From: Halicephalobus mephisto
Lineage: Eukaryota > Nematoda > Chromadorea > Rhabditida > Panagrolaimidae
Assembly (NCBI GenBank): GCA_009193035.1
Contig: SWDT01000274.1
Coordinates: forward strand, 17,310-81,309
Length of the DNA stretch: 64,000 nt
Direction of reading: 5' to 3'
Positions 22,399 through 34,284 of the stretch are shown one piece after another. Below the pieces are notes generated by a model. The model worked only from the letters and a program-made list of their open reading frames with translations. It was not told the origin of the DNA and searched no databases. Position 1 is the first letter of the stretch. Every line of letters begins with the position of its first letter. The position numbers were made by a program, and so were the translations under genes.

Positions 22399-25300
22399 TC
22401 AGTATCTTTCAGAACAACCATAAGCAGGAACACAAGATAGTGTCTTTTCATCGAATTCTTTTTTTGGAGGACAGTGAATACGACTGGGACGATTGTACAG
22501 ACATCTATAATAACGTGTACAACGCACAGGATCGGGAAAGGTGCCTTTCGGACTTGGACACGAAAATCCTGAAATTAATTTTGAAATCTTAAAAATACTT
22601 TCTCAAAACCAGTTACGTTCTAAATATCTTTTAACTGCTTTTGTTAATGGATACGTTCCATTGCCACAGATTCCGTTGAAATCATCGTAATCTAGAGTAT
22701 CTACAGACACTCCTCCAAATTCGTTTCTTATAATCCAGTACATCTTTAGTTTGATAGATTCATCATCATCATATCCGTACCAAAGATCATCGATGACCAT
22801 ATACGGTACTTTCATATTGTTATCCCAAAACCTTTTTCCTCCAAGTTTACAGAGTTCATAATAAGCTGCGAATCCACCTTCATGACTATATACCTGCGTT
22901 GGAAGATCTTCTTTTTTCGGAGCCCCAACGACTGTGTTATCGGGATCTGCCAGTCTCCATCCTTTCCCGAAAGTGGCAATTCCCATCAGGATTTTCTCCT
23001 TTGGCATGCCTTTCTCCACCCAGTAATTGAGAGCAGCAGCTACATTTACATCATAAGAATACTTTTCACGAGGATATAAAGAACTGTGATGCTGAACACC
23101 AGAATTAAAGTTTGAGTACATAGCAAGGGCTAGCACATTCACGAAATCTACTACCTTAGCTAATAATGAGACATTGTATATATTATCAATAAACTTTTTG
23201 TAAGGTGAAGCGCTCAGGGTAAGGAGTTTCTCTCCAACAGCAGCTTTTAATTCCTTCATAAATAATGAAAAATTTGCCTTGATATCCGATGTAGAGAATT
23301 CCATATCAATATCAATGCCATCAAAATCGTATTGATCAATAAGTTTAACAGCAGAGTCGATAAACGTTTTTCTGTTTTCTGGGTTTGAAAACAGTTCTTT
23401 TTGTTTGGTAGAATTGACATTACGAAATATGAAGGAAAGACTGACCTTTAATCCAGCTTGTTTTTCTTTCAACTTGATGATCCTTTCAAAGTATCCACTT
23501 CGGGGTCCATTGGAGAGATCAGTGTAATCCATGACTTTCCCGGTGTAGTTATCATTCATAGACGCCCCAACATAGATTATATGGGTGCAGAGTCCAGGAA
23601 CATAGTTTTCTGGATAAAACTCAGCAGAAGTTGGGCGATTACGAGTCCAACTGAGCACGTAACATGCTCTTATGTATTCTGAAATCGCTTCCGAAGCTTT
23701 TAAGGTGTTTTTTAAAAAAATACTCACGTTCATTCACCTCTTCCAATGATATAATTGTATTGTTGTCCGTTTCTTCAGGAGCTTCAGTTACAATAGTGTA
23801 CGCTTCTTCAGGAACCTTGGTCACGTCAGTGTCTAATTCCATAGAAGATGTAGTCACATTTGTGTCTAGTTCTTCGAGATATGTCTTTATTGTTTCTGTC
23901 AATGGATACTTCCCTTCGCCACAAATCCCGTTGAAATCATCCCTTTCAAGAAGCCATACGAATGCTCCTCCGAACCCGTTTTCCTTGATCCATTCCATCT
24001 TTAGTTTGATTGACTCAACGTCGTCATATCCGTACCAGAGATCATCGCTGACAATATAGGGCACTTTCATAGTATCCTCCCAAAATCGCTTTCCTTCTAA
24101 TGCACAGATTTCATAATAAGCTGCGAGTCCACTTTCATTTGTATATGGTTGTATCGGACGATCTTCTTTTTTCGGAGCCCCAATTACTGTGTTATTGGGA
24201 TCTGCCAGTCTCCATCCTTCTCCATGACTGGCAATTCCCATCAGGATTTTCTTCTTCGGCATCCCCTTTTCTACCCAGTAGTTGAGAGCAAAAGCTACAT
24301 TTACATCGTAGGGATCCCTTTCACGGGAATATAAGGGACTGGGGTGTTGAATACCAAGTTTCAAACTTGCGTAGATGTCATAGGTTTTCACATTAACGAA
24401 ATCTACTATCTCAGCTAAGGTAGAGACATCATATGCATTATCAATCACGTATCTGTAGGGTGAAACATGCAACGTAACGATTTTGTCCTTAACAGCGGCT
24501 CTCAATTGCTTCATAAACAACGTAAAATCTGTTTTGGTATCTAATGCACTGAATTCCCACTCAATATCAATACCATCGAAATTATATTCATTGACAAGTT
24601 CAACAATAAAATAAATAAAATCTTTTTTAGTTTCTGAACTTGAAAGCAGTTCTTTTATTTGTGTATCATTGAAACCATCAAATTGGAAACAAAGACTGAC
24701 CTTCAATCCAGGTTGCTTCTCTTTCAACTTCACAACTTCTGCAAAGTATTCATTTTGGGATTCGTCGGTGAATTCAGTGGAATTCATAGCTTCTGTAGTG
24801 TAGTTTTCATTCACAGTCCAACCAACATAGAATATATGGGTACATAGACCAGGGATGTAATTCTGTAGGTCATAAGAAATGTTAGTTTGATTGGAATAGG
24901 TCTTTCCGTTGATGTAACATGCTCTTATATATTCTGAATTCACTTTAAAAGTTTTCAAGATATTTTTGTAAAATCAACACTTACCTTTATTTGATTCTTC
25001 AAGAGAGTTAGTCCCATCACTGCTTTCATTCTCTAAATACTTTTTCACCACTTTTGTTAAAGGGTATTTGTTTTTACTACAAACTCCGTTGAAATCGTCG
25101 CAATCTAAAGTCGAGACGAACGCTCCTCCGAATCCGTTTTCCTTGATCCAGTGCATCTTAAGTTTGATTGACTCAACGTCATCATACCCGTACCAGAAGT
25201 TACCACTGACTATATACGGTACTTTCATGGTATCATCCCAGAACCTCTTTCCTTCCAGTTTGCAGATTTCGTAATAAGCGGCAAATCCAGATATATTGGT

Positions 25301-26140
25301 GTATTTTTGTGGAAGAGCTAAGTTTTTTACAGGAGCTCCAATTCCTTTTTCTTCGGGATTTTTAAGCATCCATCCTCTTCCATGAGTGTTAATTCCCATC
25401 AGGAGTTTATTTTTTGGCATTCCTTTTTGTGCCCAGTAATTGAGAGCATAAGCTGCATTCCAATTTGAGGAATCACTTTTGGGGGAATATAGAGGACTGT
25501 GATGGTTGACTTTAGGCTGCCATCCCCAATAGTAATCAAAGGTCCTCACATTTACGAAATCCACTGATTTGGCCAAAGAAGACACATCATATCCAGTATC
25601 AATCACGGACGGCTGGGAGAAAACGGTTACCGTAATCGTTTTTCCTCCAGAAGCGGCTTTCAATTCTTCCATAAACAGTGCAAAATTCGCCTTGTCGTCT
25701 GCATCTGGATACAACCAATCAATTCCAATGCCATCGAAATCATTATAATTGACGATGTTAATAGCGGAGGCGATAAACTTTTTTCTGGATGTGGAACTTG
25801 AAAGCAGTTCTTTTATCGGCAGATTAAAATTTACTCCATTCCGGAAGGAAAGGATGACCTTCAATCCAGGTTGTTTTTCTTTCAAACTAACAACATGATT
25901 AAACTGTGAAGTATTTGATCCATGGAGGTCAGTGATGTAAACAACGCCTCCTGTGTAATACTTAGTAACGATCCCGCCGATGTACAATATGTGGGTACAT
26001 AAGCCAGGAATATAATCTTCTGGATGGAAATCAGCAGGAGGTGGACGATCCCGAGCCCAACTGTTGAAGTAACATGCACTTACATATTCTGAGTTTATCG
26101 AAGGAAATATTAACAATAGAAAAAGTAAAAAATACTTCAT
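22399..26140 (-). CDS. Secreted protein with three tandem GH18 domains and a CBM14 module
   Basis: Four exons keep phase: 24985-26140, 23728-24942, 22617-23678 and 22399-22568, separated by introns of 42, 49 and 48 bp, for about 1200 residues. A signal peptide (MKYFLLFLLLIFPSINS) leads into GH18 domain 1 (about residues 20-370), domain 2 (about 388-735), a Thr/Glu-rich linker (EELDTNVTTSSMELDTDVTK and on), domain 3 (about 792-1143) and a six-Cys CBM14 module (about 1146-1200). Catalytic motifs differ: domain 1 DGIGIDWL, domain 2 DGIDIEWE, domain 3 DGIDIDME. Only domain 3 keeps all four acidic residues of DxxDxDxE. No stop separates the domains, and only the first has a convincing signal peptide, so I read one gene. 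Three separate genes is the alternative. Role: chitin binding or limited chitin cleavage outside the cell. Confidence 0.8.
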
Positions 26141-28290
26141 TGCGATTTACTAAAATGAGAGAGTTGGTTTTTAAATCGATTCATTTTCTCGGTGATTCCG
26201 TCTTTTGGACGATCATTATTGACATTTGTTTCTTCATTAGAAAAACTTCCATCTCCAAAGACGTCTAATGTAGTTGTTCAAGAAATTACACGATTGTTCG
26301 TTTTTCGGAATTTATTTTTCATAGTCTAAATTTTCAAACAGATATCCGATTTCGACGAAATTACTGAATAAAGAATTTTAAAAAACTTATTTTATTTTTA
26401 AAAATAAACTCATTTTTTTATTTTATTTCATTTTTAAAAATAAACTCATTTTTTTTATTTTATTTGAAATGGATCTAATTTCGAAAAATTAAAATAATTT
26501 TCTACGATAAAATTTTATCAACTAAATAAATTTGAGAATTTTGAGTAATTTTGAAATTTTTCTATATGTACTTTTGGTTTCGTCAAGTGACGATTAGATA
26601 AAGTTTCGTTCAAACTAAAAAGAAAAAATTATTCGACGTGGCGTTCTGGGGAAAAATCATTATGTAACTTATTTGATGTATATTTGTAATCGTTAAAATA
26701 AAAAATAGTAATTTTTACTAGAATAAAAGGAAGATAAAAATTTAGATATTTCTTCCCACATAACTACAGTCAAAAGTGTTATTTATGGCTTACAGTATTC
26801 CATATCCCCTGATATTCAGGCTATCGTTTTATGTCTTTTTAGTTTAGTTTTCTATCTCAACAGTAACCTAATAATAAATAAAATTATATTGATTAAAAAT
26901 TAATTATTATGATAGCAAATAAAATCACAATAATCATCTTTATTAGCACAATAAGACACAGATAAAAATTTATGCATTTTTTCCCACATAACTACAGTCA
27001 AAAGTGTTATTTATGGCTTACAGTATTCTACATCCCCTGATATTCAGGCTATCGCTTTAAATTCTTTCTTTCTAGCATAGCTTCTGTCCCTACAGTAATC
27101 TTTATTTAATTTTCGACGAATATATTTCTAAAATAAGAAAATCAGATAATTACAAAGATTTAATATATCGAAAATCGAAAAAATTAAACAAAGTCGCTTA
27201 TTAGGTCAACGAGCATTCAATAAGCTATTTTTAAATTATTTATTTTTATTTAATTAATTTCAATAATTCGTTTTATTAATAGGTATATTTTTTCATCATT
27301 TACAGTTATCTAGGCAGTTCCTCAAAAAACATTTTAAAAAATGAAAAAGCAAGTGTCCAGATTTACAGGTTTTTCAGATTATCTCGTTTCAAAAAGTGTT
27401 TAATAGAACTAGATTACATATTTTGAATGTACTTTTAAAAAAAATTGAATTTGATATATGAATACTTTTCAAAGTTTATTTTGGATAGTGACTTTTTGTA
27501 GGATTCAGGTTTTTTATTAGTTGCTTTTAGAAAAGTGTTTAATAAAACTAGATTACATATTTTGAATGTACTTTTAAAAAAAATTGAACTTGATATATGA
27601 ACCTTTTTGAAAGGTTTTTTGAGTCAAGTGTTTCTTAAAACGGAAAACTAGAATTTCGGACAAACTTTATTTTATCCGTTTACAATTCTCAGTAATTTAC
27701 TTTATTTATTTTCAATATAAACTTCTCCTAAATTTTGTTTTTTGAAACTTTTTTTTGAATTTTAATTTTTTGTAAATTTTACAAATTTCATTTTTGAATA
27801 AAAAATTTCCCAAAGATTTACGACATTCAGAAATGGAATTCTATGATAAAAATTGAATTATATTGCAAATCTAGGTTGTAATAAAAACTGACATTCGGGG
27901 ATTTTTAGGATTTAGTTGGCATCCAACTCCTCGATTTTCAAAAATCCTAAAATTTTGCACAAAATATTTCAAATTCAACTCTGATTTTGTATTTTTATAT
28001 TCCAACTTCTTAGTTTTCTAATTTAAATTAATTAGAATTTGATTTAAATTTAATTCAGAAGATTTAAGTAAATTCAAAATTTTATTGTCGATCGAGCTAA
28101 AACTAACATTTAAATTTTCGCGCCAGTTGGATTTGTGTGCAGATGGATGTTTGGCCTTTTGTCTAGACTGCGAGTTGTCTTTCCAACGAAACTCGTGCAT
28201 TTTGTGCTACGTTGCCTATCTTTCGGTTTTCGTTTTGAACAGACGGTGTTCGTTTGCTTGTAATTTGTTATTTTCAGGCAGATACGGGAG
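26141..28290. repeat. Intergenic; duplicated promoter and direct repeats
   Basis: Bases 26200-26340 copy 21420-21563. A block of about 80 bases beginning CCCACATAACTACAGTCAAA occurs at about 26756 and again at about 26986 with few changes. A second direct repeat containing AACTAGATTACATATTTTGA occurs at about 27408 and 27546. Short tandem copies of TTTTTAAAAATAAACTCATT lie at 26395-26460. Near 28280 a TTTTCAG lies 14 bases before the epg-3 ATG and may be a spliced-leader acceptor. Confidence 0.7.
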
Positions 28291-30058
28291 ATGGGGAGGA
28301 GTAAGAACAAAAATTTCTCAGATGCCAAAAGGACTAAAACGGTGAAAAATACCAAAGATGTTCATTTTAATGACGTAGGAGATGGGTCTCAAAGTGACAA
28401 AGAGTAAGTTTCCGTGTGATTTTGACTTGTTTGATATATGAATTGTCTAGGTATTTGCCTCCTAATGGAAAAGGACTGCATTCGGTGCCTTCCGCCGGGG
28501 CTTTGCTGCTGATGGAGCGCCAGAAGATCGTCCTCTGGAGACACCCGGTCACCTGCATCTACTATTGCCTCATGGAGATTCTATGGTTGCTGTACGAAGG
28601 AATGAGGGCGTAAGTTCACCATGTTGTTCCGACCTTTCATATGAAAATTCAGATTACTGAGGCACAAACTATCCGTCTTATTGGGAAGTTTACTCATCGG
28701 AGGCTTTATATATTTGTACCATCTTCCCGGTAACCACCAACTATACATTGCACCTCTGGAGAAGCAAATTCGATGGTGTCTTTACTGGGTTGGTCTCGGG
28801 GTGCTGTCGTCTATCGGATTAGGAACTGGGCTTCACACGTTCCTGATCTACCTCGGTCCTCACATTGCCCGAGTTACTCTAGCCGCCTATGAATGTAATT
28901 CCCTCGACTTCCCGAACTATCCTGACGAAGTTGAATGTCCTGAAACCTCCGGAGCTGTGGCCGCTAGTGCTGTTACCATCTGGGCGATTGTCAGCAAGGT
29001 TCGTATCGAGTCCTTGATGTGGGGTGCTGGCACGGCTATCGGTGAATTGCCGCCTTATTTTGTCGCTCGAGGGGCCCGTCTCAGTGGAGAATCCCCAGAT
29101 GACGAAGAATATAGAGAATTCCTGGCTTTACAACAGAAGGAGAAAGTCACAGAAGAAGCCACTTGGTTGGATCGAATGAAGTTAACAATTGAAAGAATTG
29201 TGAAAAATACTGGATTCTTTGGAATTTTGTTGTTCGCTTCTATTCCTAATCCTTTCTTCGATTTTGCCGGTATAACTTGTGGACATTTTCTGATACCGTT
29301 TTGGACGTTCTTTGGAGCTACTTTGATCGGAAAGGCCATCATGAAGATGCACATCCAAATGTTCTTTGTGATACTTGCCTTCAGTCAACATCACGTGGAG
29401 AACCTCCTGGACTACATCGGGAAAATCCCCGGCATTGGACCTATGTCTCAAGACGTTTTAACCAAATTTTTCAACAAACAAAAAGAAAAATTCCACAGAT
29501 CTCCCGGAACGAATGTAGAACAAGTAAGTTTGGTAATTTTTATAAAAATAATATTTTCGATAGGATTTTTGGATGTTATGGTTTTCGACGTATCTATTGA
29601 TAGTTTCATATTTGAAAAATCCTAAAAAACGGAGGATTTTAGATCCTGCATATCATAATCCAGAAGACTAGATTTATTTAGATGAAATATATTTCTAGAA
29701 TGTTGATTACGGAATCATTGCGAAGAATTCGAATTTTGGGCTACTTTAATTCCGAAGAATTTCTAAAAGTTCTTTTCGAGACAGTCTTTTAAGAGTTTTG
29801 TGATATGAATAATAACGAAATTGTACAAGATTATAAAATAGCCATTATGAAGATCCAAATTCTAAGCGATATTAGTTCCTAATATGTTTTTGCGAAAATT
29901 CCGAAATCATGATTTTTTAATTTCAGGAAGTCACTATTCTTCAATGGATTATCAATGGAGCTGTCAGTCTGCTAATTATTGGGTTCCTTATTTCTATTCT
30001 AAACTCTCTTGCTCAACGATATCATAAGCGAATTAGTGATGCGAAGAAGAAACAGTAA
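28291..30058 (+). CDS. epg-3: VMP1/EPG-3 autophagy membrane protein
   Basis: Exons 28291-28403, 28451-28609, 28653-29523 and 29927-30058 join in phase to about 424 residues, matching VMP1 (about 400). VMP1/EPG-3 is an ER multi-pass membrane protein and lipid scramblase that controls ER-isolation membrane contacts during autophagosome formation. Visible landmarks are the VTT/DedA core (GLGTGLHTFLIYLGPHIARV), AAYECNSLDFPNYPDEVECP, MWGAGTAIGELPPYFVARGA, FASIPNPFFDFAGITCGHFL and PFWTFFGATLIGKAI, with a hydrophilic Lys-rich N-terminus. The C-terminus KKKQ has lysines at -3 and -4, an ER-retrieval (KKxx) signal. A TTTTCAG 14 bases before the ATG looks like a spliced-leader acceptor. It is followed 650 bases later by unc-25 on the same strand, the same neighbour it has, as I recall, in C. 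elegans. Confidence 0.93.
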
Positions 30059-30707
30059 CCTTCAGATCGTCCTTGGCGTATTTATCTCTTATGTTTGACG
30101 AATTATTGTAATTTAATAAGGTGTGAAGTAACTAGAGGATGGGCTTTCAGAGTTCCCTTTCCAGAAATTAAACATTCCTTTCCTGGATCGGGATTGACAT
30201 ATTTGACGATTTTTTGGGTTCGTTATTTTGTGACGCGACTATTGATAAAAATAAATAGATTGCCAATTTGTCTTTTTGGAAATAAGAGGGATTAAATTAT
30301 GCCCTGAGGCAGACTTCAATATTTTTATTTTCGGAGATTTTAAAGTTAAGACCAAGGAAATTCGTCATTTTTGCGTGTCTGGCATTGTTTTTGAATTTTT
30401 TGAGAAGGTCTTTAACGAGAAGAGCTACAGTATGAAATGAAGCATATTGAATATTTTTTTACTTAGAAGTGCCATCGTTAATGAGCCGGAAAACAAATAG
30501 TGATGGGTTGTCTAGTTTCCCGAAAAATCCCTACATTTAAAAAAAGATGAAAAAAAATTTCAATAATCTTTTTGAGAAACAAATAATGTTTCAAGAACGG
30601 GCGGTCCTTTAAGTGCCATTTTTAAAATTGTCAAGTAAGACAGTTATTGTGACATCAGTAAAAAATTATAAAATTTAAAAAAAACTATTTTTAAAAAATT
30701 TTTAAAA
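30059..30707. other. Spacer between epg-3 and unc-25
   Basis: This spacer holds the 3' flank of epg-3 and the promoter region of unc-25. AT-rich, no repeats or genes that I can support; too long for the usual 100-bp operon spacing. Confidence 0.5.
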
Positions 30708-32952
30708 ATGGATTCTGAAAATGTTCTAGCAAGAATTGGAAAGCTTCATGCTACTGGTTTGTTTTTAAATTTGTTAAAAATTCGGAGGTTTTATTGAAAA
30801 ATAAAGATTCTAAATATTAAAGAATTTTATTTTTTAAAAATTACGAAATTTTAAATATTAAAAAAAAATAAAAAGTTTAGGTATTTAAAATTATAATTTT
30901 TGTTTAATTTTTAAATTTTATTTTTTAAATAATTACGAAATTTTAAATATTAAAAAATAAAAAGTTTAGGTATTTAAAATTATAATTTTTTTAAATTTTA
31001 AATTTTATTTTTTAAAAATTACGAAATTTTATTTTTTAAAAATGTGAAATTTTATTTTTTAAGAAATTTAAAATTTTGTTTTAAATTGCGGAATTTTTTT
31101 AATTAAAAATTTCAGATATTTTGCCTCAGGGCAATAACTGGGAAGCTACTTGTGATTTTTTAAAGTCCGTGGTCGAAATCCTTCTGGATTATATAAAAGA
31201 AGAAAATGATCGAAACAGTAAAATTCTGGATTTTCATCATCCGGAGGAAATGTTGAAAATTTTGGATTTAAGTATTCCTGAAAAACCGATGAATTTGGAA
31301 GAATTATTGAATTGTTGTAAAAAAGTTTTAAAATACAGTGTAAAAACTGGTCATCCAAGATTCTTCAATCAGATATCTTGTGGATTGGATCTGATATCCA
31401 TGGCTGGAGAATGGCTGACCGCAACTGCGAACACGAACATGTTCACTTACGAAATTTCTCCTGTTTTTATTCTTATGGAAAAAGAAGTTACAAAAAAAAT
31501 GATTGAATTAATCGGATGGAATTCTGATGAAGGTGATGCAATTTTTACTCCAGGAGGAGCCATTGCGAATCTGTACGCCATGAATGCGGCTCGTCATCAC
31601 CACTACCCCAGAGCGAAGCCCCTGGGGATGTCCGAAGTTCCGACGCTTTGTTGTCTGGCTTCAGAAGACAGTCATTACTCCATCAAAAGTGCTGCTGCTG
31701 TCTGCGGAATCGGAACAGATTATTGTTTCACGATTCCGACGGACAAGTTCGGAAGGATGATTCCGGAAGCCTTGGAGCAGAAAATTCTCGAATGCAAAAA
31801 AGACGGATTTCATCCATTTTTCGTGAGTGCCACTGCCGGGACTACAGTATACGGTGCATTTGATCCGTTGCCAAAAATCGCGGATATATGCGAACGTCAC
31901 AAGATCTGGTTCCACGTGGACGCGGCCTGGGGGGGTGGTTTGCTGCTGTCTCCAGAATACCGTTACAAGTTGTCCGGGATCGAGAGAGCGAATTCCGTGA
32001 CTTGGAATCCTCACAAACTCCTAGGAGCTCTTCTACAATGCAGTATCTGTTTCATCCGTCACGAGGGCCTTCTGTTCCAAGCAAACCAGATGTCCGCGGA
32101 TTATCTTTTCCAACAAGACAAACCTTACGACGTCAGTTACGATACCGGGGATAAAGCTATGCAATGCGGACGTCACAATGACATTTTTAAATTCTGGCTC
32201 ATGTGGCGTTCCAAAGGCATGGAAGGCTACCGTATCCAGATCAACAAACTCATGCACTTGGCCGCTTACTTCACGGACAGGATTAAGAGAACTGAAGGTT
32301 ACGAAATCCTCATAGAAAAAGTACTTTAATAAATTTATTTTATTTTAAAGTTAATTATTATTTTTAGCCCGAATATTTGAACATTTGCTTCTGGTACGTT
32401 CCTCCAAGTATCCGCCATCTGGAGCCGGCAGAGAAGAATGCCCGTCTGGAAAAAGTCTGTTTTTTTACGAATTAAAGTTTTTTAAAAATTCTAAAATGCA
32501 AAATTTCCAGATTTTTATAGAAATTTTAAAAATATTCCAAAACATAATAAATTTAAAAAATTTTTTAAATTATTTTAAAATTTAAAATTTTTAAAATATT
32601 CTAAAATTTAATAAATTTTGAAGATTTTTGAATTTTATTGAAATTTTTGGATTTTTTTAATTTTCTAAAATTTGATTTTTTTAAATATTTGAAATTTTGA
32701 ATTTTAAAAATTCGTTTCGAAATCAATTTGTAAAATTATTTTTAAACTTTGTAACTATGGAAAAACTGTTATTTTCAGATTGCTCCGAAGATAAAAGCCA
32801 AGATGATGCAGAAAGGAACGACAATGGTCGGTTATCAGCCAGACAAGAACAAACCGAATTTTTTCCGGATGATAATCTCCAACCAAGCCATCACTTACGA
32901 GGATCTGGATTTCCTCATCGACGAGATCATCGAAATCGGCAAAGATTTATAA
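30708..32952 (+). CDS. unc-25: Glutamate decarboxylase (GABA synthesis), UNC-25
   Basis: Exons 30708-30756, 31116-32320, 32368-32454 and 32779-32952 join in phase to 504 residues; C. elegans UNC-25 is about the same length. The enzyme converts glutamate to GABA and CO2 with pyridoxal phosphate in GABAergic neurons. Key residues are visible: the PLP-binding lysine in [17 protein letters not shown] (Lys about 317), the stacking His in [11 protein letters not shown] (about 203), the Asp in [11 protein letters not shown] (about 285), and the substrate-loop region [37 protein letters not shown] and [20 protein letters not shown] are near-identical to UNC-25 as I remember it. The short first exon ([16 protein letters not shown]) is followed by an AT-rich 359-bp intron. 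The C-terminal exon begins at IAPKIKAKM and ends IGKDL. Related CSAD is less likely given these motifs. Confidence 0.95.
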
Positions 32953-33101
32953 AATTTCCAAGTTTTTTATTCTTTTCTTAGAACGGCATTTAGTTACACC
33001 ATGATACTGTAGGATTACGCAATTTAAAAATTAGAATAAAATTGAAGCACGCGGATTTCGAAAGTGACAGAAAAGGAATGAAATTTGTGATTTTCCAAAA
33101 A

Positions 33102-34284
33102 TCAAATAAAAAATAACAAAAAGGTCAACGTCAATGGCAAAGAAAGAAGATTGACGGAATCGGAAGTGTCGTTCATCGCATCGGACACAAAGCGGCGTTT
33201 TTTCTTTGAAGTTTTGCAGCAGAACCTAGTGTTGCCGTTCCTCAACTGGAAGTCACGGAGCTTACTGTTGAGGTGATTCATGTTCTCCGAATATGACATA
33301 GTCCACTGTCGGATCAGCTTCTGAGCGGCACTGTTGAGGGACATGTAAGATCGACATCCTGAAAACGGATGCATTCCCATCAGACTGCATTCTCCTTCCT
33401 GAAAGCCACAGTGATAGAAAATTAAAAATAAAACTTTTTATAAAACCACTTTCATGAGAAATTTCGGAATTTTATAGGGAATCCTAAAATTTAGGAACAG
33501 AAGAGAGAGAGCGCGCGAGAATGAGACCAGAGCGAGTCGATTTCGCACCAGTTGGATACGCCACTTTTTCCATTTTTAATAATTTACCCTCTCTACGTGG
33601 AATTCGGAAATTGTAAAAAATTATAATATTAGAAAAATCAAAAATAAATTTTTAAAAAAATTGTCTTAACCAGAATTCTTGGAATTTTATAGAAAATTCC
33701 AGAATTTAGGTAAAAGTAGTGAGTTAATTTTGAGGATTGCCAGATTTATCACTTTTCCCATTTTTATAAAAATTATTCGTTTTTTGGAAACTTAAAAATT
33801 GCAAAAAAATAATTTTTATAAAAACTTCTTAATGAGAAATTTCAAAATTTTATGGGAAATCCTAAAATTTAGGTAAACGAAAAAAGAGCGCGAGTGGAAA
33901 GAGAGCGAGTCGATTTCAGAGCGATTGCTAAACTTACCACTTTTTCCTTTTTTAATAATTACCCTCTCTCTGCGCGGGAATTCAAAAATTGAAAAAAAAT
34001 TACTTTTATTTTAACATTTTTCAGGGGAAATTATTGTGTTTTTGACATACCTGGATACATTTACAGGACTTTCTGGTTCTGTCGACCTTCAATAAGGGAT
34101 CGTAGAATCGGGTGTATTTGGCTTCACAGGCGCTTTCTTCTCCCCCGCAGGCGTCTGGATTACAGTCCCCCGGTCGGACATCCTGACAAGGACCTCGGAC
34201 CGGAAATTGGGGTTCCATAGCTTGCACGCAGATAACCAGTAATCCGACAACAACAAAAAATAAAAATCTAAGAAAAACTACCAT
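33102..34284 (-). CDS. Cys-rich secreted, probably GPI-anchored protein
   Basis: Exons 34051-34284 and 33102-33398 join in phase 0 (donor CAG/gtatgt) to 176 residues. An N-terminal signal peptide (FLFFVVVGLLVICVQA) is followed by a Cys-rich segment (GPCQDVRPGDCNPDACGGEE, then SCKCIQEGEC), a helical stretch (QKLIRQWTMSYSENMNHLNS), an FCCKTSKKKRRF motif and a short hydrophobic C-terminus (LLSLPLTLTFLLFFI) preceded by Ser/Asn/Asp. That end is typical of a GPI-attachment signal, so I infer a small cell-surface protein, perhaps a receptor component. The Cys spacing is not one I can assign to a family such as Ly6. It is convergent with unc-25 (150 bases apart). The 652-bp intron contains copies of a GAGCG-rich dispersed repeat. 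Confidence 0.7.
33460..33995. repeat. Dispersed GAGCG/GCGCGGGAATTC repeat family
   Basis: Blocks at about 33480-33610 and 33865-33990 share the order AATTTAGG, a GAGCGCGAG run, GAGCGAGTCGATTTC, a CCACTTTTTCC word, AATAATTACCCTCTCT and GCGCGGGAATTC. Another copy lies at about 42895-43025, and weaker ones at about 33700-33780, 42555-42600 and 42715-42840. This is an interspersed, non-autonomous repeat. Confidence 0.7.

Noticed and set aside
23639..24958. Reading the second GH18 unit as a separate gene ending in HKSMLRAQLDS
   Set aside because: The last 25 or so codons run through a splice donor (gtgagt) and the next exon in the wrong frame; the phase-matched join to unit 3 explains the sequence better.
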